In this document: positions 1-6,824 of the stretch, in pieces
Numbering within the stretch: position 1 is the first letter of the stretch
Layout: each line of letters opens with the position of its first letter
Assembly: GCA_009920815.1 (NCBI GenBank)
Contig: RFZH01000065.1
Span: 1 to 10,844 of the forward strand
Length of the DNA: 10,844 bases
Direction: 5' to 3'
DNA from: Paracoccaceae bacterium
Lineage (GTDB): Bacteria; Pseudomonadota; Alphaproteobacteria; Rhodobacterales; Rhodobacteraceae
Notes under the pieces: model-generated
What the model was told of the DNA's origin: nothing
The model's database searches: none
What the model saw: the letters and a program-made list of their open reading frames with translations, nothing else
Position numbers and translations under genes: made by a program

Positions 1-431
1 GCGCCATCCAATTCTTTTGCAGAGGCAACGCCCAATGATTTTGGAACCATGAAGCCTTGGCCGTCATAGTAGTTTACGCCAACAAATTCAAATTTTAGGT
101 CGACATCGCGTGAGAATGTCCATGTTGTGTTACGTGCCAACATGTCGATTTCACCAGACGCCAAAGCTGTAAAGCGTGTTTGACCAGTGGTGGTTACGAA
201 CTCAACCGCAGTTGGATCGCCCAAAACTGCCGCTGCAACTGCGCGACAAACGCTTACGTCAAAGCCATCCCAAACGCCGTTTGCGTCAGGTGCCGCGAAA
301 CCAACCAAGCCAGTGGTCACACCACAGTTCAGTTTGCCGCGTGCTTTCACGTCGTCCATAGTTCCAGCAGAAACAGCACCAGCCGCCAGTGTAGCAACTG
401 TCAGAGCGCCTAAAATAAAGGATTTTTTCAT
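1..431 (-). CDS. bztA: Polar amino-acid ABC transporter, periplasmic substrate-binding protein (BztA/AapJ-like), 3' end cut off
   Basis: Captures amino acids in the periplasm and delivers them to an ABC importer; BztA/AapJ relatives handle glutamate, glutamine, aspartate, asparagine or general L-amino acids. Only the first 143 codons are in the window. Translation begins MKKSFILGALTVATLAAGAV, a signal peptide with a probable cleavage site after residue 22 (VSA|GT). The mature part starts MDDVKARGKLNCGV and continues with GLVGFAAPD, GVWDGFDVSVCRAVAAAVLG and ALASGEIDMLARNTTWTFSR, the typical start of family-3 solute-binding proteins of the AapJ/BztA branch, including its Cys residues. The start is supported by a purine-rich GGAAGAGG a few bases upstream. 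The permease and ATPase genes (bztBCD) would be expected beyond the left edge. Family assignment is firm; the exact substrate, and the choice between bztA and aapJ, are inference. Confidence 0.93.
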   Translation of the reverse strand, partial: MKKSFILGALTVATLAAGAVSAGTMDDVKARGKLNCGVTTGLVGFAAPDANGVWDGFDVSVCRAVAAAVLGDPTAVEFVTTTGQTRFTALASGEIDMLARNTTWTFSRDVDLKFEFVGVNYYDGQGFMVPKSLGVASAKELDG

Positions 432-494
432 TTTTACCTCTTCCTGATTTATGGCCCCGCATTCCAAGGCCGTTTGGTTTGGGGTTTCCCCGAT

Positions 495-522
495 ATAATA
501 CTAAAGTAGGAAGTGCCCCCAA
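495..522 (-). promoter_or_regulatory. Candidate sigma-70 promoter for the bztA-like gene
   Basis: On the minus strand TTGGGG (517-522) is followed after 16 bp by TATTAT (495-500), a good -10 with a poor -35. This would give a leader of about 60 nt. A second -35-like TTGACG lies further upstream near 565-570 with only a weak -10. The gap to the upstream gene is 201 bp, so an own promoter is expected, but the exact one is uncertain. Confidence 0.35.
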
Positions 523-531
523 CCTAGTATT
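497..531. repeat. 7-bp inverted repeat overlapping the bztA promoter candidate
   Basis: AATACTA (497-503) and TAGTATT (525-531) are perfect inverse complements, 21 bp apart. The left arm shares bases with the -10 candidate, and the interval contains the -35 candidate. It could be an operator for a dimeric regulator, or a stem in a read-through transcript from the upstream operon. Seen directly; the function is not established. Confidence 0.35.
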
Positions 532-623
532 GCAATAGTGGTCAAATTAAAGCGCGAACGTCAAGGAATTCATTTCGTTTTTCAAGCTTTTTTGAATAAA
601 TTTGACCTAAGGTAAGCTTAACG

Positions 624-641
624 ACAGTTTATCTAAACTGT
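624..641 (-). terminator. Small perfect stem-loop over the atp12 stop codon, weak terminator candidate
   Basis: ACAGTTT (624-630) and AAACTGT (635-641) form a 7-bp stem with a 4-nt loop that includes part of the TAG stop. No T-run follows on the minus strand, so it is at best a weak or Rho-assisted end, or a 3'-end protecting hairpin. No better terminator is visible after this gene. Confidence 0.3.
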
Positions 642-1343
642 ACACAGCGTGTAAAATCGTGATGCGCATACCATCGCAGCGTGTTTGTTCGCTGCTTGTT
701 CCAGTGCCTCGTCGTCTTGACCCCATTGTTCGGCCTGCCATGTTTCGTCGATACGCGACATTGCCCAGGCCGAATCTGCATCAAGGCGCTGATGAATTAC
801 CGCAAGCCCAAGCACCAGAGACCCTGAAATGCTGACCAAGTCATGAAACGCCGTTAACTGAAATGGTGTCAATTGGCGAACCTGCGCGTCCAAACGCTCA
901 ATCGCTTGTGCCGGCTGGGTGATATGCATGACACCTTTGCCGGTCATAAGCGACGCACTAAATTGATCTTTTGCCCATACAAGCAACGGATCCCACGCCG
1001 TTTCCTGTCGGAGCACAAGCTCTTGCGGGCGGTCTGCGCGATAACACAGCAAGTCTGTTTCACCGTAGGCTGCGATCAACGACGCAACTTCATCAAACTG
1101 ATGGGCAACTTTGTCTATCGCTGCATTCGCGGCGCGCGTCAGGGGCATAGTCTCTGGATTAACATCATCGACCTGAGCGTCCCACTCTTTGGCAATTTCT
1201 TGCGCCAGCGTACGTGTTGGTACGATCAATCCTGACTTGGCTGGCGTCTTAACGGAACGACCGTCTAACACCACTGTATAACCGCCATCTGCCTCAGCAA
1301 CTGTAGCCGTTTCCCAAAAGCGCTTAATTTTCCACTCAGCCAT
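633..1343 (-). CDS. ATP12 family F1-ATPase assembly chaperone
   Basis: ATP12 proteins bind the free F1 alpha subunit of ATP synthase and keep it from aggregating until it pairs with beta; bacterial members occur in alphaproteobacteria. The 236-residue product has the usual family length and layout: N-terminal beta-rich part MAEWKIKRFWETATV followed by GGYTVVLDGRSVKTPAK, then LAQEIAKEWDAQ, MPLTRAANAAIDKVA, the conserved AYGETDLLCYRAD segment near residue 92, and an all-helical C-terminal half (WDPLLVWAKDQF, AFHDLVSISGSLVLGLAV). It is cytoplasmic, without signal or membrane segments. It starts 3 nt after the stop of the HAD phosphatase gene, with an AGGG ribosome-binding site inside that gene's end, and is the last gene of the degP-rarA run. 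A link to ATP synthase assembly comes from the family; nothing nearby encodes F1 subunits. Confidence 0.93.
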   Translation of the reverse strand: MAEWKIKRFWETATVAEADGGYTVVLDGRSVKTPAKSGLIVPTRTLAQEIAKEWDAQVDDVNPETMPLTRAANAAIDKVAHQFDEVASLIAAYGETDLLCYRADRPQELVLRQETAWDPLLVWAKDQFSASLMTGKGVMHITQPAQAIERLDAQVRQLTPFQLTAFHDLVSISGSLVLGLAVIHQRLDADSAWAMSRIDETWQAEQWGQDDEALEQAANKHAAMVCASRFYTLCTV

Positions 1344-1346
1344 ATT

Positions 1347-2009
1347 TTACCCTATCATGCGTTTGATCGCTGCATATAATGCCTCTGTGTCAGAGACAAC
1401 TGCCGCGGCATGCTGCAAATGCTGGCCAGGGTGATATCCCCAACTTACTCCGATGGAATGCACACCCGCAGCCTGCGCCATGTCAATATCATAGCTTGTG
1501 TCGCCAATCATCACAGCATCACATGGATCAACCCCGACATCGGCCATCGCAGAAAGGATCATCGAAGGATGTGGTTTTGACGGATGATCATCAGACACTT
1601 GTGTTGTAACAAATCGCTTTGCCCAACCGAAATGACCCAGTAATGCGTCGAGCCCTCTGCGAGATTTTCCAGTCGCCAGGCCCAATAAAACATCGGGATC
1701 GGTTTCAAGCCTGTCCAACAGTGACGCAATGCCGTCATACAATTCAGGGCGCGCGCCCTTCACGCGGTTATCATGATAGCCCTGTTTATAGGCATCAACC
1801 GCCTGCTGTCGCGTGGCCGGATCAGCATCAGGTAATAATTTCACAAATGCATCAGGCAAGCTTAGTCCGACACTTGATAAGATATCATCACGTGACGGCG
1901 TTTCAAAATTGATTTGCGAAAAGGCAACACGCATAGCCGAAATGATTTCTGATTGGCTGTCGACCAATGTTCCATCGACATCAAAAATAACCAACTTAAG
2001 ATCAGGCAT
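1347..2009 (-). CDS. HAD-superfamily phosphatase, phosphoglycolate phosphatase-like
   Basis: A 220-residue subfamily-IA haloacid dehalogenase-like hydrolase that probably removes phosphate from a small phosphorylated metabolite. All four catalytic motifs are visible: motif I FDVDGTLVDS with nucleophile Asp10 and general acid/base Asp12, motif II LATGKS with Thr113, motif III Lys145 in HPSKPHP, and motif IV GDTSYDIDMA with Asp170 and Asp174 for magnesium binding. The helical cap lies between about residues 15 and 95. The closest named relatives by motif are Gph and PpaX-type enzymes, but the substrate cannot be read from the sequence. The ATG shares one base with the TAA of the pseudouridine synthase gene (TAATG), and no strong ribosome-binding site is seen, so translation is probably coupled. 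No Calvin-cycle gene is nearby to support a phosphoglycolate role. Confidence 0.92.
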   Translation of the reverse strand: MPDLKLVIFDVDGTLVDSQSEIISAMRVAFSQINFETPSRDDILSSVGLSLPDAFVKLLPDADPATRQQAVDAYKQGYHDNRVKGARPELYDGIASLLDRLETDPDVLLGLATGKSRRGLDALLGHFGWAKRFVTTQVSDDHPSKPHPSMILSAMADVGVDPCDAVMIGDTSYDIDMAQAAGVHSIGVSWGYHPGQHLQHAAAVVSDTEALYAAIKRMIG

Positions 2010-3055
2010 TACATCATTTCTTCAAACGGATCATTTGGGACATCATGTGTGTCCCACTGAAAAGTATCCCACGTGCGCTGCATGTGCTCGGGTAAATCCG
2101 CGGCAATCTCAAATATTTTGCGCGTCACAGGATGTTCAAATCGAATATAGCGGGCATGCAGATGCAGCTTTTTGCTGATGTCCCCGCCCAATTGCGCACC
2201 CCAACCATCGCCCAAATTTTCCTGCCCTGACCCACCATATTTGCCGTCGCCGACAATAGGGTGCCCAATCTCGGCCATGTGTGCACGCAGCTGGTGCGTA
2301 CGTCCGGTCACAGGGACAAGCGCCACCCATGCGCCGCGGCTCGCCAGACGTGACAAAACCATGTAATCAGAGGTTGCACGTTTCGCGCCTTCGGTGTTGG
2401 CAACATCACGCGGGTGGATACAAATCATTTTTTCACCCTCGCCGCGTCGACCATGGCCAGGGGCCTTCAAAAGGCCAAATTTTATTGTCCCTGCCTGAGG
2501 CATCGGCACCCCAGCCACGGCGGCCCAATATACTTTACGCGTTTCCCGATGGCGCAATGCATCTGTCAATGCCGCGGCAACGGGTCGTGTACGGGCCAGC
2601 AACAAAACCCCTGATGTGTCTTTGTCCAAGCGGTGGACCAAGCGAGGCTTTTCATCATACCCGAATTTCAGAGCTTCTGACAAACCATCGACGTGCTTTA
2701 ACTGTTTGCTGCCCCCTTGCGTCGGCAGTCCAGCAGGCTTGTTCAACACAATCAAATGGTCATCCATGTAAATGACTGCGTCTTGCATCATACGCGCATC
2801 TTGATCAGATACCTTCGAGGGCGTCTTAGGCAGCATTGGCCGTTCTTCAAAGGCAATCGGCGGAATACGTATTTCTTGCCCTGTTTCTAAGCGTGTCGAT
2901 GCCTTGCAACGTGCACCATCCACGCGCAATTCGCCCTTACGACACATTTTTTCGATGCGGATCTGGGACAACTGCGGGAACTGCCGCTTTAACCAACGAT
3001 CAAGACGTTGATCAGCATCATCAGGGGTAATTGTTATGCGTTGTACGCTGCTCAT
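2009..3055 (-). CDS. rluC: RluC/RluD-type 23S rRNA pseudouridine synthase
   Basis: Isomerises specific uridines in RNA to pseudouridine, most likely in 23S rRNA. An S4-type RNA-binding domain occupies roughly residues 14-65 (DQRLDRWLKRQFPQLSQ ... GELRVDG). The RluA-family catalytic domain follows: LIVLNKPAGLPTQGG (101-115), the signature RLVHRLDKDTSGVLLLAR with catalytic Asp144, then GRTHQLRAHM (251-260) and HPIVGDGKYG (265-274). Length 348 is normal for S4-containing members (RluC about 320). AAGGAG lies 7 nt before the ATG. The start overlaps the crcB stop as ATGA and the stop overlaps the HAD start as TAATG. The target uridines (RluC: 955/2504/2580; RluD: 1911/1915/1917 in E. coli numbering) cannot be settled from sequence alone, so the symbol is provisional. 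Confidence 0.94.
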   Translation of the reverse strand: MSSVQRITITPDDADQRLDRWLKRQFPQLSQIRIEKMCRKGELRVDGARCKASTRLETGQEIRIPPIAFEERPMLPKTPSKVSDQDARMMQDAVIYMDDHLIVLNKPAGLPTQGGSKQLKHVDGLSEALKFGYDEKPRLVHRLDKDTSGVLLLARTRPVAAALTDALRHRETRKVYWAAVAGVPMPQAGTIKFGLLKAPGHGRRGEGEKMICIHPRDVANTEGAKRATSDYMVLSRLASRGAWVALVPVTGRTHQLRAHMAEIGHPIVGDGKYGGSGQENLGDGWGAQLGGDISKKLHLHARYIRFEHPVTRKIFEIAADLPEHMQRTWDTFQWDTHDVPNDPFEEMM

Positions 3056-3417
3056 GACCAGGCTCCTTTTGCCAAGGCGACGCCTGCAAAAACGGCGATC
3101 ACTGATAAGCTAACGCTTAACACGATGTAGCCCAACGCAAATGCAAGCCTTTCTGCGTCAACTAATTTCAGTACATCCAAGGAAAAGGTCGAAAATGTCG
3201 TAAAGGCCCCCAAAAAACCGCCCATCACCATCAGCGGCACACGATCCCCCAAACGGGTTGCGAAATATACATACGCCAGTCCCATAAAAAACGATCCCAA
3301 CACATTCACGGTCAGTGTCCCGAATGGAAACACAACGATTTGACCAACGCCAAACCGTGCCATCGCGCCCAATGCGCCGCCTAGTGCAATCCAAAGATAT
3401 ATCATGCGCCCGTGCAT
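3052..3417 (-). CDS. crcB: CrcB/Fluc fluoride ion channel
   Basis: Small inner-membrane channel that lets toxic fluoride leave the cell; Fluc proteins act as dual-topology homodimers. The 121-residue product has four hydrophobic segments (about 6-26, 34-53, 62-80 and 92-117) and the family signatures GGALGAMARFG, GTLTVNVLGSF with Asn38, and GGFLGAFTTFSTFS (66-79) with the two phenylalanines of the fluoride track (Phe75 and Phe78). The first ATG (3417) has no clear ribosome-binding site; Met5 at 3405 gives MIYLWIALGG, which looks like many relatives and is an equally good start. It sits 10 nt after rarA and overlaps the pseudouridine synthase start by 4 nt. With no upstream gap there is no room for a fluoride riboswitch. 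Some bacteria need a heterologous pair of crcB genes; no second copy is seen here. Confidence 0.95.
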   Translation of the reverse strand: MHGRMIYLWIALGGALGAMARFGVGQIVVFPFGTLTVNVLGSFFMGLAYVYFATRLGDRVPLMVMGGFLGAFTTFSTFSLDVLKLVDAERLAFALGYIVLSVSLSVIAVFAGVALAKGAWS

Positions 3418-3427
3418 CGCGGCTTAG

Positions 3428-4747
3428 CTATGAATTGTCAAGCCTTTGGCGCTTTACGCGCAGGTTATTGAAATACTGTACGCGCTTTTGCAAATCGCGC
3501 TCAAAACCGCGTTCGACCGGTTCATAAAGATTGGGTCTTGAAACACCATCTGGAAAATAATTCTGGCCAGAAAACCCGTCTTCGGCGTCATGATCATAAG
3601 CATAGCCGGATCCGTATCCCTGTTCAGACATCAATTTAGTGGGCGCATTCAAAATATGCTTTGGTGGCGGCTCAGACCCCGTAGAACGCGCAAGCGCGCG
3701 CGCGGATTTGTAGGCCACATATACAGCATTCGACTTTGGCGCGAGCGCGAGGTATATCACAGCCTCGGCAAGGGCAAGTTCGCCTTCTGGGCTGCCAAGA
3801 CGTTCATATGTTTCCCATGCGTGCAAACACACTGTTTGCGCCTGAGGGTCCGCCAAAGCAATATCTTCGACCGCCATACGTAACAAGCGACGCGCCAGAT
3901 ACCTTGGATCCTCGCCACCTTCTAACATGCGGGCGAACCAATAGATCGCCGCATCTGGATCTGACCCCCGAACCGATTTATGCAGTGCAGATATCAGATT
4001 GTAATGTTCATCCCCAGACTTGTCATATTTTGCAGCCTTGCGTGACAACCGTTTTCGCAGCGCGTCGGCCCCTAAAAGGTCACTGGACGACCATCCTGCC
4101 ACTTGCTCGACAAGGTTAATTAAAGCACGTCCATCACCATCCGCCATAGCCACCAAGGTGTTGCGTGCGTCATCATCAAGGGCAAGGGTGATGTCCAGTT
4201 CTGTTTCGGCACGCATCATCAACGCAGCTAAATCATCGTGCCCCAATCGCTCTAACACCAAAACCTGGGCGCGTGATAACAGCGCAGCATTCAATTCAAA
4301 GGATGGGTTTTCGGTGGTGGCCCCCACCAACAAAAGTGTACCATCCTCCATATGTGGCAAAAAGCTATCTTGTTGCGCTTTGTTAAACCTATGAATCTCA
4401 TCAACAAACAAAAGCGTTCCACGGCCATTCCTGTGTCGTAATTTGGCGGCTTCAAACACCTTTTTCAGTTCGGCAACACCTGAAAATATCGCGCTAATCT
4501 GTTCGAAATGTAAATCTGTATGATCCGCCAATAGGCGAGCCAAGGTGGTTTTTCCAACGCCGGGTGGCCCCCAAAAGATCAAAGAAGACAAAACACCAGA
4601 TGACAACATAGCCCCTAGGGGCGCGTCGGGATCCAATATCTGGCGTTGACCAATCACCTCTGCCATTGACTTTGGGCGCAGTCGTTCGGCTAAGGGGCGT
4701 GGGCCAGATGGCAATGACACGCTGTTTGTGCCAAATAGGTCTGTCAT
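3428..4747 (-). CDS. rarA: Replication-associated recombination protein A (RarA/MgsA), AAA+ ATPase
   Basis: Clamp-loader-like AAA+ ATPase of the RarA/Mgs1/WRNIP1 family that acts at stalled replication forks, with SSB as a known partner. The N-terminus PLAERLRPKSMAEVIGQ is typical. Walker A is GPPGVGKTT (60-68, Lys66), Walker B LLFVDEIHRF (112-121, Asp116/Glu117), sensor I region GATTENPSFELN (142-153), followed by LLSRAQV with the probable arginine finger Arg159. The C-terminal half holds the helical tetramerisation domain, including DPDAAIYWFARMLEGGEDP and the LALAPKSNAVYVAYKSA segment. Length 439 fits the family (about 440). Its ATG overlaps the degP stop as ATGA, and only a weak GGGA precedes it, so translation probably depends on degP. 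No defects seen. Confidence 0.96.
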   Translation of the reverse strand: MTDLFGTNSVSLPSGPRPLAERLRPKSMAEVIGQRQILDPDAPLGAMLSSGVLSSLIFWGPPGVGKTTLARLLADHTDLHFEQISAIFSGVAELKKVFEAAKLRHRNGRGTLLFVDEIHRFNKAQQDSFLPHMEDGTLLLVGATTENPSFELNAALLSRAQVLVLERLGHDDLAALMMRAETELDITLALDDDARNTLVAMADGDGRALINLVEQVAGWSSSDLLGADALRKRLSRKAAKYDKSGDEHYNLISALHKSVRGSDPDAAIYWFARMLEGGEDPRYLARRLLRMAVEDIALADPQAQTVCLHAWETYERLGSPEGELALAEAVIYLALAPKSNAVYVAYKSARALARSTGSEPPPKHILNAPTKLMSEQGYGSGYAYDHDAEDGFSGQNYFPDGVSRPNLYEPVERGFERDLQKRVQYFNNLRVKRQRLDNS

Positions 4748-6135
4748 AAACGGAATCCCAACATAATCTGATCGCCACCGCGGTTGACGACAATTTGTCC
4801 TCGGCGCAGGTTAGACGCAAGTAGATCATCAAAGTCTTTGGCATTGGTCAACGCCTGTCCATTTATAGCGACTATAATATCACCTGCGCGCAAACCAATT
4901 CTGGGGGCGACCGAGCCAGGATCAACGACAATGATGCCGCTTGCTGAATTGGGCAGCCCCATATCCTGTTGAACCATCGGATTGACAAGACGCAAAACAA
5001 CGCCCGGCAAAATGCCCCGCTCGTTTGACGTGTAAATCAGCGATCTCGGAACATCAGGAGCTGAGATAAGTGGCACATCCACAGCATCGACACTGCCATC
5101 GCGAAAACGCATCACGTTTATCGTAGCCCCAATGCCACGCACCGATATACGGTAATACATCTCGGCAGGGCCGCTGACAGGTTGATCGTCAATCGCAGTG
5201 ATGACATCACCAACGTTGAAACCCGATTTAGAAAATGGGCTTTGCGGATGTATTTCGAGAATGATCATGCCATTCACATCAGTAAGCCCAAGGCTCTGCG
5301 CCACTTCTGCAGTCAGCTCTTGCCCGTGGATCCCAGCCCAAGGACGCTGAAAGCTGGTCTTGCCTTGGCGCGCTTGGTCGACGAATTGTTGAACAAGCGA
5401 CGCAGGTATCGCGAAACCAATACCGTTAGAGCCCCCTGATTTCGACAAAATCGACGTATTGATACCGATCAAGTCCCCTTTGACATCAATCAATGCCCCC
5501 CCCGAATTGCCTGGGTTAATTGGGGCATCCGTTTGCACAAAATAACCGCGACCATCCCCGGCCCCACCGCCCGTACGCGCCAAACCAGAGACGATGCCGC
5601 TGGTTACTGTTTGACCTATGCCGAAAGGGTTTCCAATGGCTAATACCAATTCTCCCACCTCGACCGTATCGCTGTTGCGAAAGGTTAAGAACGGCATCGC
5701 ATCGAAACTGTCTAATTTCAGAACCGCTAAATCGGATCCTTGATCAGACAAGAGAACCGAGGCCGAATATTCCCGCTTGTCATTAAGGACAACGCGTATT
5801 TCCTGGGCTTGGCCAACAACGTGGTAATTTGAAACGACAATGCCGTCAGACGATACAATCACACCAGACCCTAACGAATTTTGCACACGTGGCCGGGTGT
5901 TGCCAAAGCTTTTGAAAAATTCGCGAAAGAATGGATCGTTTTGAAAGGGGCTTATGTTCTGCTGCACAATCCGCTTGGCGTAAATATTCACAACCGCCGG
6001 TGCGGCACGTTTGACCAATGGCGCAAAGGACAGTTGAATTTGCGCTTGTGAGGTTGGGATTTCAGATTGCGCTGATGCAATCGGACCTAACCCAATCAAA
6101 AGGATAAAAACGGCAAGGAATGTGCGCTGAAACAT
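4744..6135 (-). CDS. degP: DegP/DegQ-type (Do family) periplasmic serine protease
   Basis: HtrA-type protease that degrades or refolds damaged envelope proteins in the periplasm. The N-terminus MFQRTFLAVFILLIGLGPIA ending SAQ is a signal peptide, cleaved probably after Ala22. The trypsin-like domain carries the triad His105 (VVSNYHVVG), Asp135 (GSDLAVLKL) and Ser211 (NPGNSGGAL), with FGIGQTVTSGIVSG in the substrate pocket region. Two PDZ domains follow: residues about 260-355 (GFNVGDVITAIDDQPV) and about 375-460 (GLRAGDIIVAINGQAL). Length 463 is normal for DegP/DegQ. AAAAGGGG lies 6 nt before the ATG and decides the start. It is the first gene of the six-gene run and has its own promoter after the rplQ terminator. 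DegP, DegQ and the alphaproteobacterial MucD-like copies cannot be told apart from one sequence, so the symbol is approximate. Confidence 0.95.
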   Translation of the reverse strand: MFQRTFLAVFILLIGLGPIASAQSEIPTSQAQIQLSFAPLVKRAAPAVVNIYAKRIVQQNISPFQNDPFFREFFKSFGNTRPRVQNSLGSGVIVSSDGIVVSNYHVVGQAQEIRVVLNDKREYSASVLLSDQGSDLAVLKLDSFDAMPFLTFRNSDTVEVGELVLAIGNPFGIGQTVTSGIVSGLARTGGGAGDGRGYFVQTDAPINPGNSGGALIDVKGDLIGINTSILSKSGGSNGIGFAIPASLVQQFVDQARQGKTSFQRPWAGIHGQELTAEVAQSLGLTDVNGMIILEIHPQSPFSKSGFNVGDVITAIDDQPVSGPAEMYYRISVRGIGATINVMRFRDGSVDAVDVPLISAPDVPRSLIYTSNERGILPGVVLRLVNPMVQQDMGLPNSASGIIVVDPGSVAPRIGLRAGDIIVAINGQALTNAKDFDDLLASNLRRGQIVVNRGGDQIMLGFRL

Positions 6136-6161
6136 ATTTAACCCCTTTTGTTGATAACCTT

Positions 6162-6190
6162 AATTTATGTGGCCACGTGGCTAGTTTCAA
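6162..6190 (-). promoter_or_regulatory. degP operon promoter, sigma-70 or sigma-32-like
   Basis: On the minus strand TTGAAA (6185-6190) is separated by exactly 17 bp from TAAATT (6162-6167), which predicts a start near 6155 and a leader of about 20 nt. The same DNA also reads as TTTGAAA, 12 bp, CCACATAA (6165-6191), close to the heat-shock sigma-32 pattern CTTGAAA-N11-16-CCCCATNT. The spacer contains the perfect 10-bp palindrome GCCACGTGGC (6172-6181), a possible operator. Confidence 0.55.
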
Positions 6191-6222
6191 ACCACAGAGC
6201 ACGAATTGCAATTAAAAAGCAA

Positions 6223-6247
6223 AAACCCCCGCCGATGGCAGGGGTTT
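6223..6247 (-). terminator. Intrinsic terminator of the rpsM-rpsK-rpoA-rplQ operon
   Basis: The transcript folds AAACCCCTGCC, loop ATC, GGCGGGGGTTT: 11 bp with one G-U pair, GC-rich at its core, followed by TTGCTTTTTA. It begins 24 nt after the rplQ stop and lies upstream of the degP promoter, so it separates the two operons. Confidence 0.88.
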
Positions 6248-6250
6248 CAA

Positions 6251-6266
6251 AAACCAGATCTGGTTT
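6251..6266 (-). terminator. Second small terminator-like palindrome after rplQ
   Basis: AAACCAGATCTGGTTT is a perfect 16-bp palindrome starting 5 nt after the rplQ stop. As RNA it can form a 6-bp stem with loop GATC followed directly by two more T. It immediately precedes the main terminator and could act as a tandem stop or as a 3'-end stabiliser. Confidence 0.45.
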
Positions 6267-6271
6267 AAATC

Positions 6272-6694
6272 TTATTCGTCAGCTGCTGTTTCTTCTGCTG
6301 CAACGCGTGCTTTGTCAGCTGCGCCTTTTGCTGCAGGATCACGGTCAACGAATTCGATAATCGCCATTGGCGCCATGTCGCCATAACGGAAGCCCGCTTT
6401 CATGATGCGAACGTAACCGCCTTGACGCTCTTTGTAGCGTGGGCCAAGGATATCGAATAGCTTTGCAACGTATTGATCTTCTTTCAACTGTGCCGCTGCT
6501 TGACGACGTGCGTGCAAGTCACCGCGTTTACCCAAAGTGATCAGTTTTTCAACGATCGGGCGCAGTTCTTTTGCTTTTGGCAAAGTTGTTTTGATTTGTT
6601 CGTGTTCGATCAACGAACCCGCCATGTTTGCCCACAATGCCTTGCGGTGTTCATGGGTACGGTTTAGGCGGCGATAACCACGTGCGTGACGCAT
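6272..6694 (-). CDS. rplQ: 50S ribosomal protein L17 (bL17)
   Basis: Structural protein of the large ribosomal subunit, located near the exit side of the peptide tunnel. The start MRHARGYRRLNRTHEHRKAL and the segments ANMAGSLIEHEQIKTTLPKA, KELRPIVEKLITLGKRGD and GGYVRIMKAGFRYGDMAPMA are the canonical bL17 core. The 140-residue product has the alphaproteobacterial C-terminal extension rich in Ala, Lys and Glu (about 120-140). AGGAGA stands 7 nt before the ATG. It lies 130 bp behind rpoA, a wider gap than usual in this operon and filled with hairpins, and is the last gene before the strong terminator. It keeps the standard rpoA-rplQ order. Confidence 0.98.
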   Translation of the reverse strand: MRHARGYRRLNRTHEHRKALWANMAGSLIEHEQIKTTLPKAKELRPIVEKLITLGKRGDLHARRQAAAQLKEDQYVAKLFDILGPRYKERQGGYVRIMKAGFRYGDMAPMAIIEFVDRDPAAKGAADKARVAAEETAADE

Positions 6695-6756
6695 TGTATT
6701 TCTCCTATTTGCGTTTGCTTTGTCAGACGGCCGATGCGTGTCAACCGTTCACCTTG

Positions 6757-6817
6757 GGGCGTTCGCCCATATTTTCCCCAGTCTTCTGGGCATTTAGAGG
6801 GCGGGTCATCCCCGCCC
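6757..6817 (-). promoter_or_regulatory. Row of three stem-loops between rpoA and rplQ
   Basis: In transcript order: GGGCGGG/CCCGCCC with loop GATGA (6799-6817), CCCAG/CTGGG with loop AAGA (6777-6790), and GGGC/GCCC with loop GAAC (6757-6768). The first is a strong 7-bp all-GC stem beginning 7 nt after the rpoA stop. None is followed by a T-run, so they look like pausing, processing or stabilising elements rather than terminators. Confidence 0.5.
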
Positions 6818-6824
6818 CATTGGA

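Noticed and set aside
2281..2775. 164-codon plus-strand open frame
   Set aside because: It is antisense to the pseudouridine synthase gene, has no recognisable motifs and no ribosome-binding site; the other long plus-strand frames are rejected likewise.
3405..3440. Fluoride riboswitch upstream of crcB
   Set aside because: The gap to rarA is only 10 nt, and I did not recognise the riboswitch structure in the end of rarA.
4494..4844. 116-codon minus-strand frame across the degP-rarA junction
   Set aside because: It lies in another frame of two well-supported genes and its sequence shows no family features.
6721..6744. Promoter for rplQ from the perfect TTGACA at 6739-6744
   Set aside because: At 16 to 18 bp downstream only hexamers with one or two matches to TATAAT are present, so the -35 match alone is not enough.
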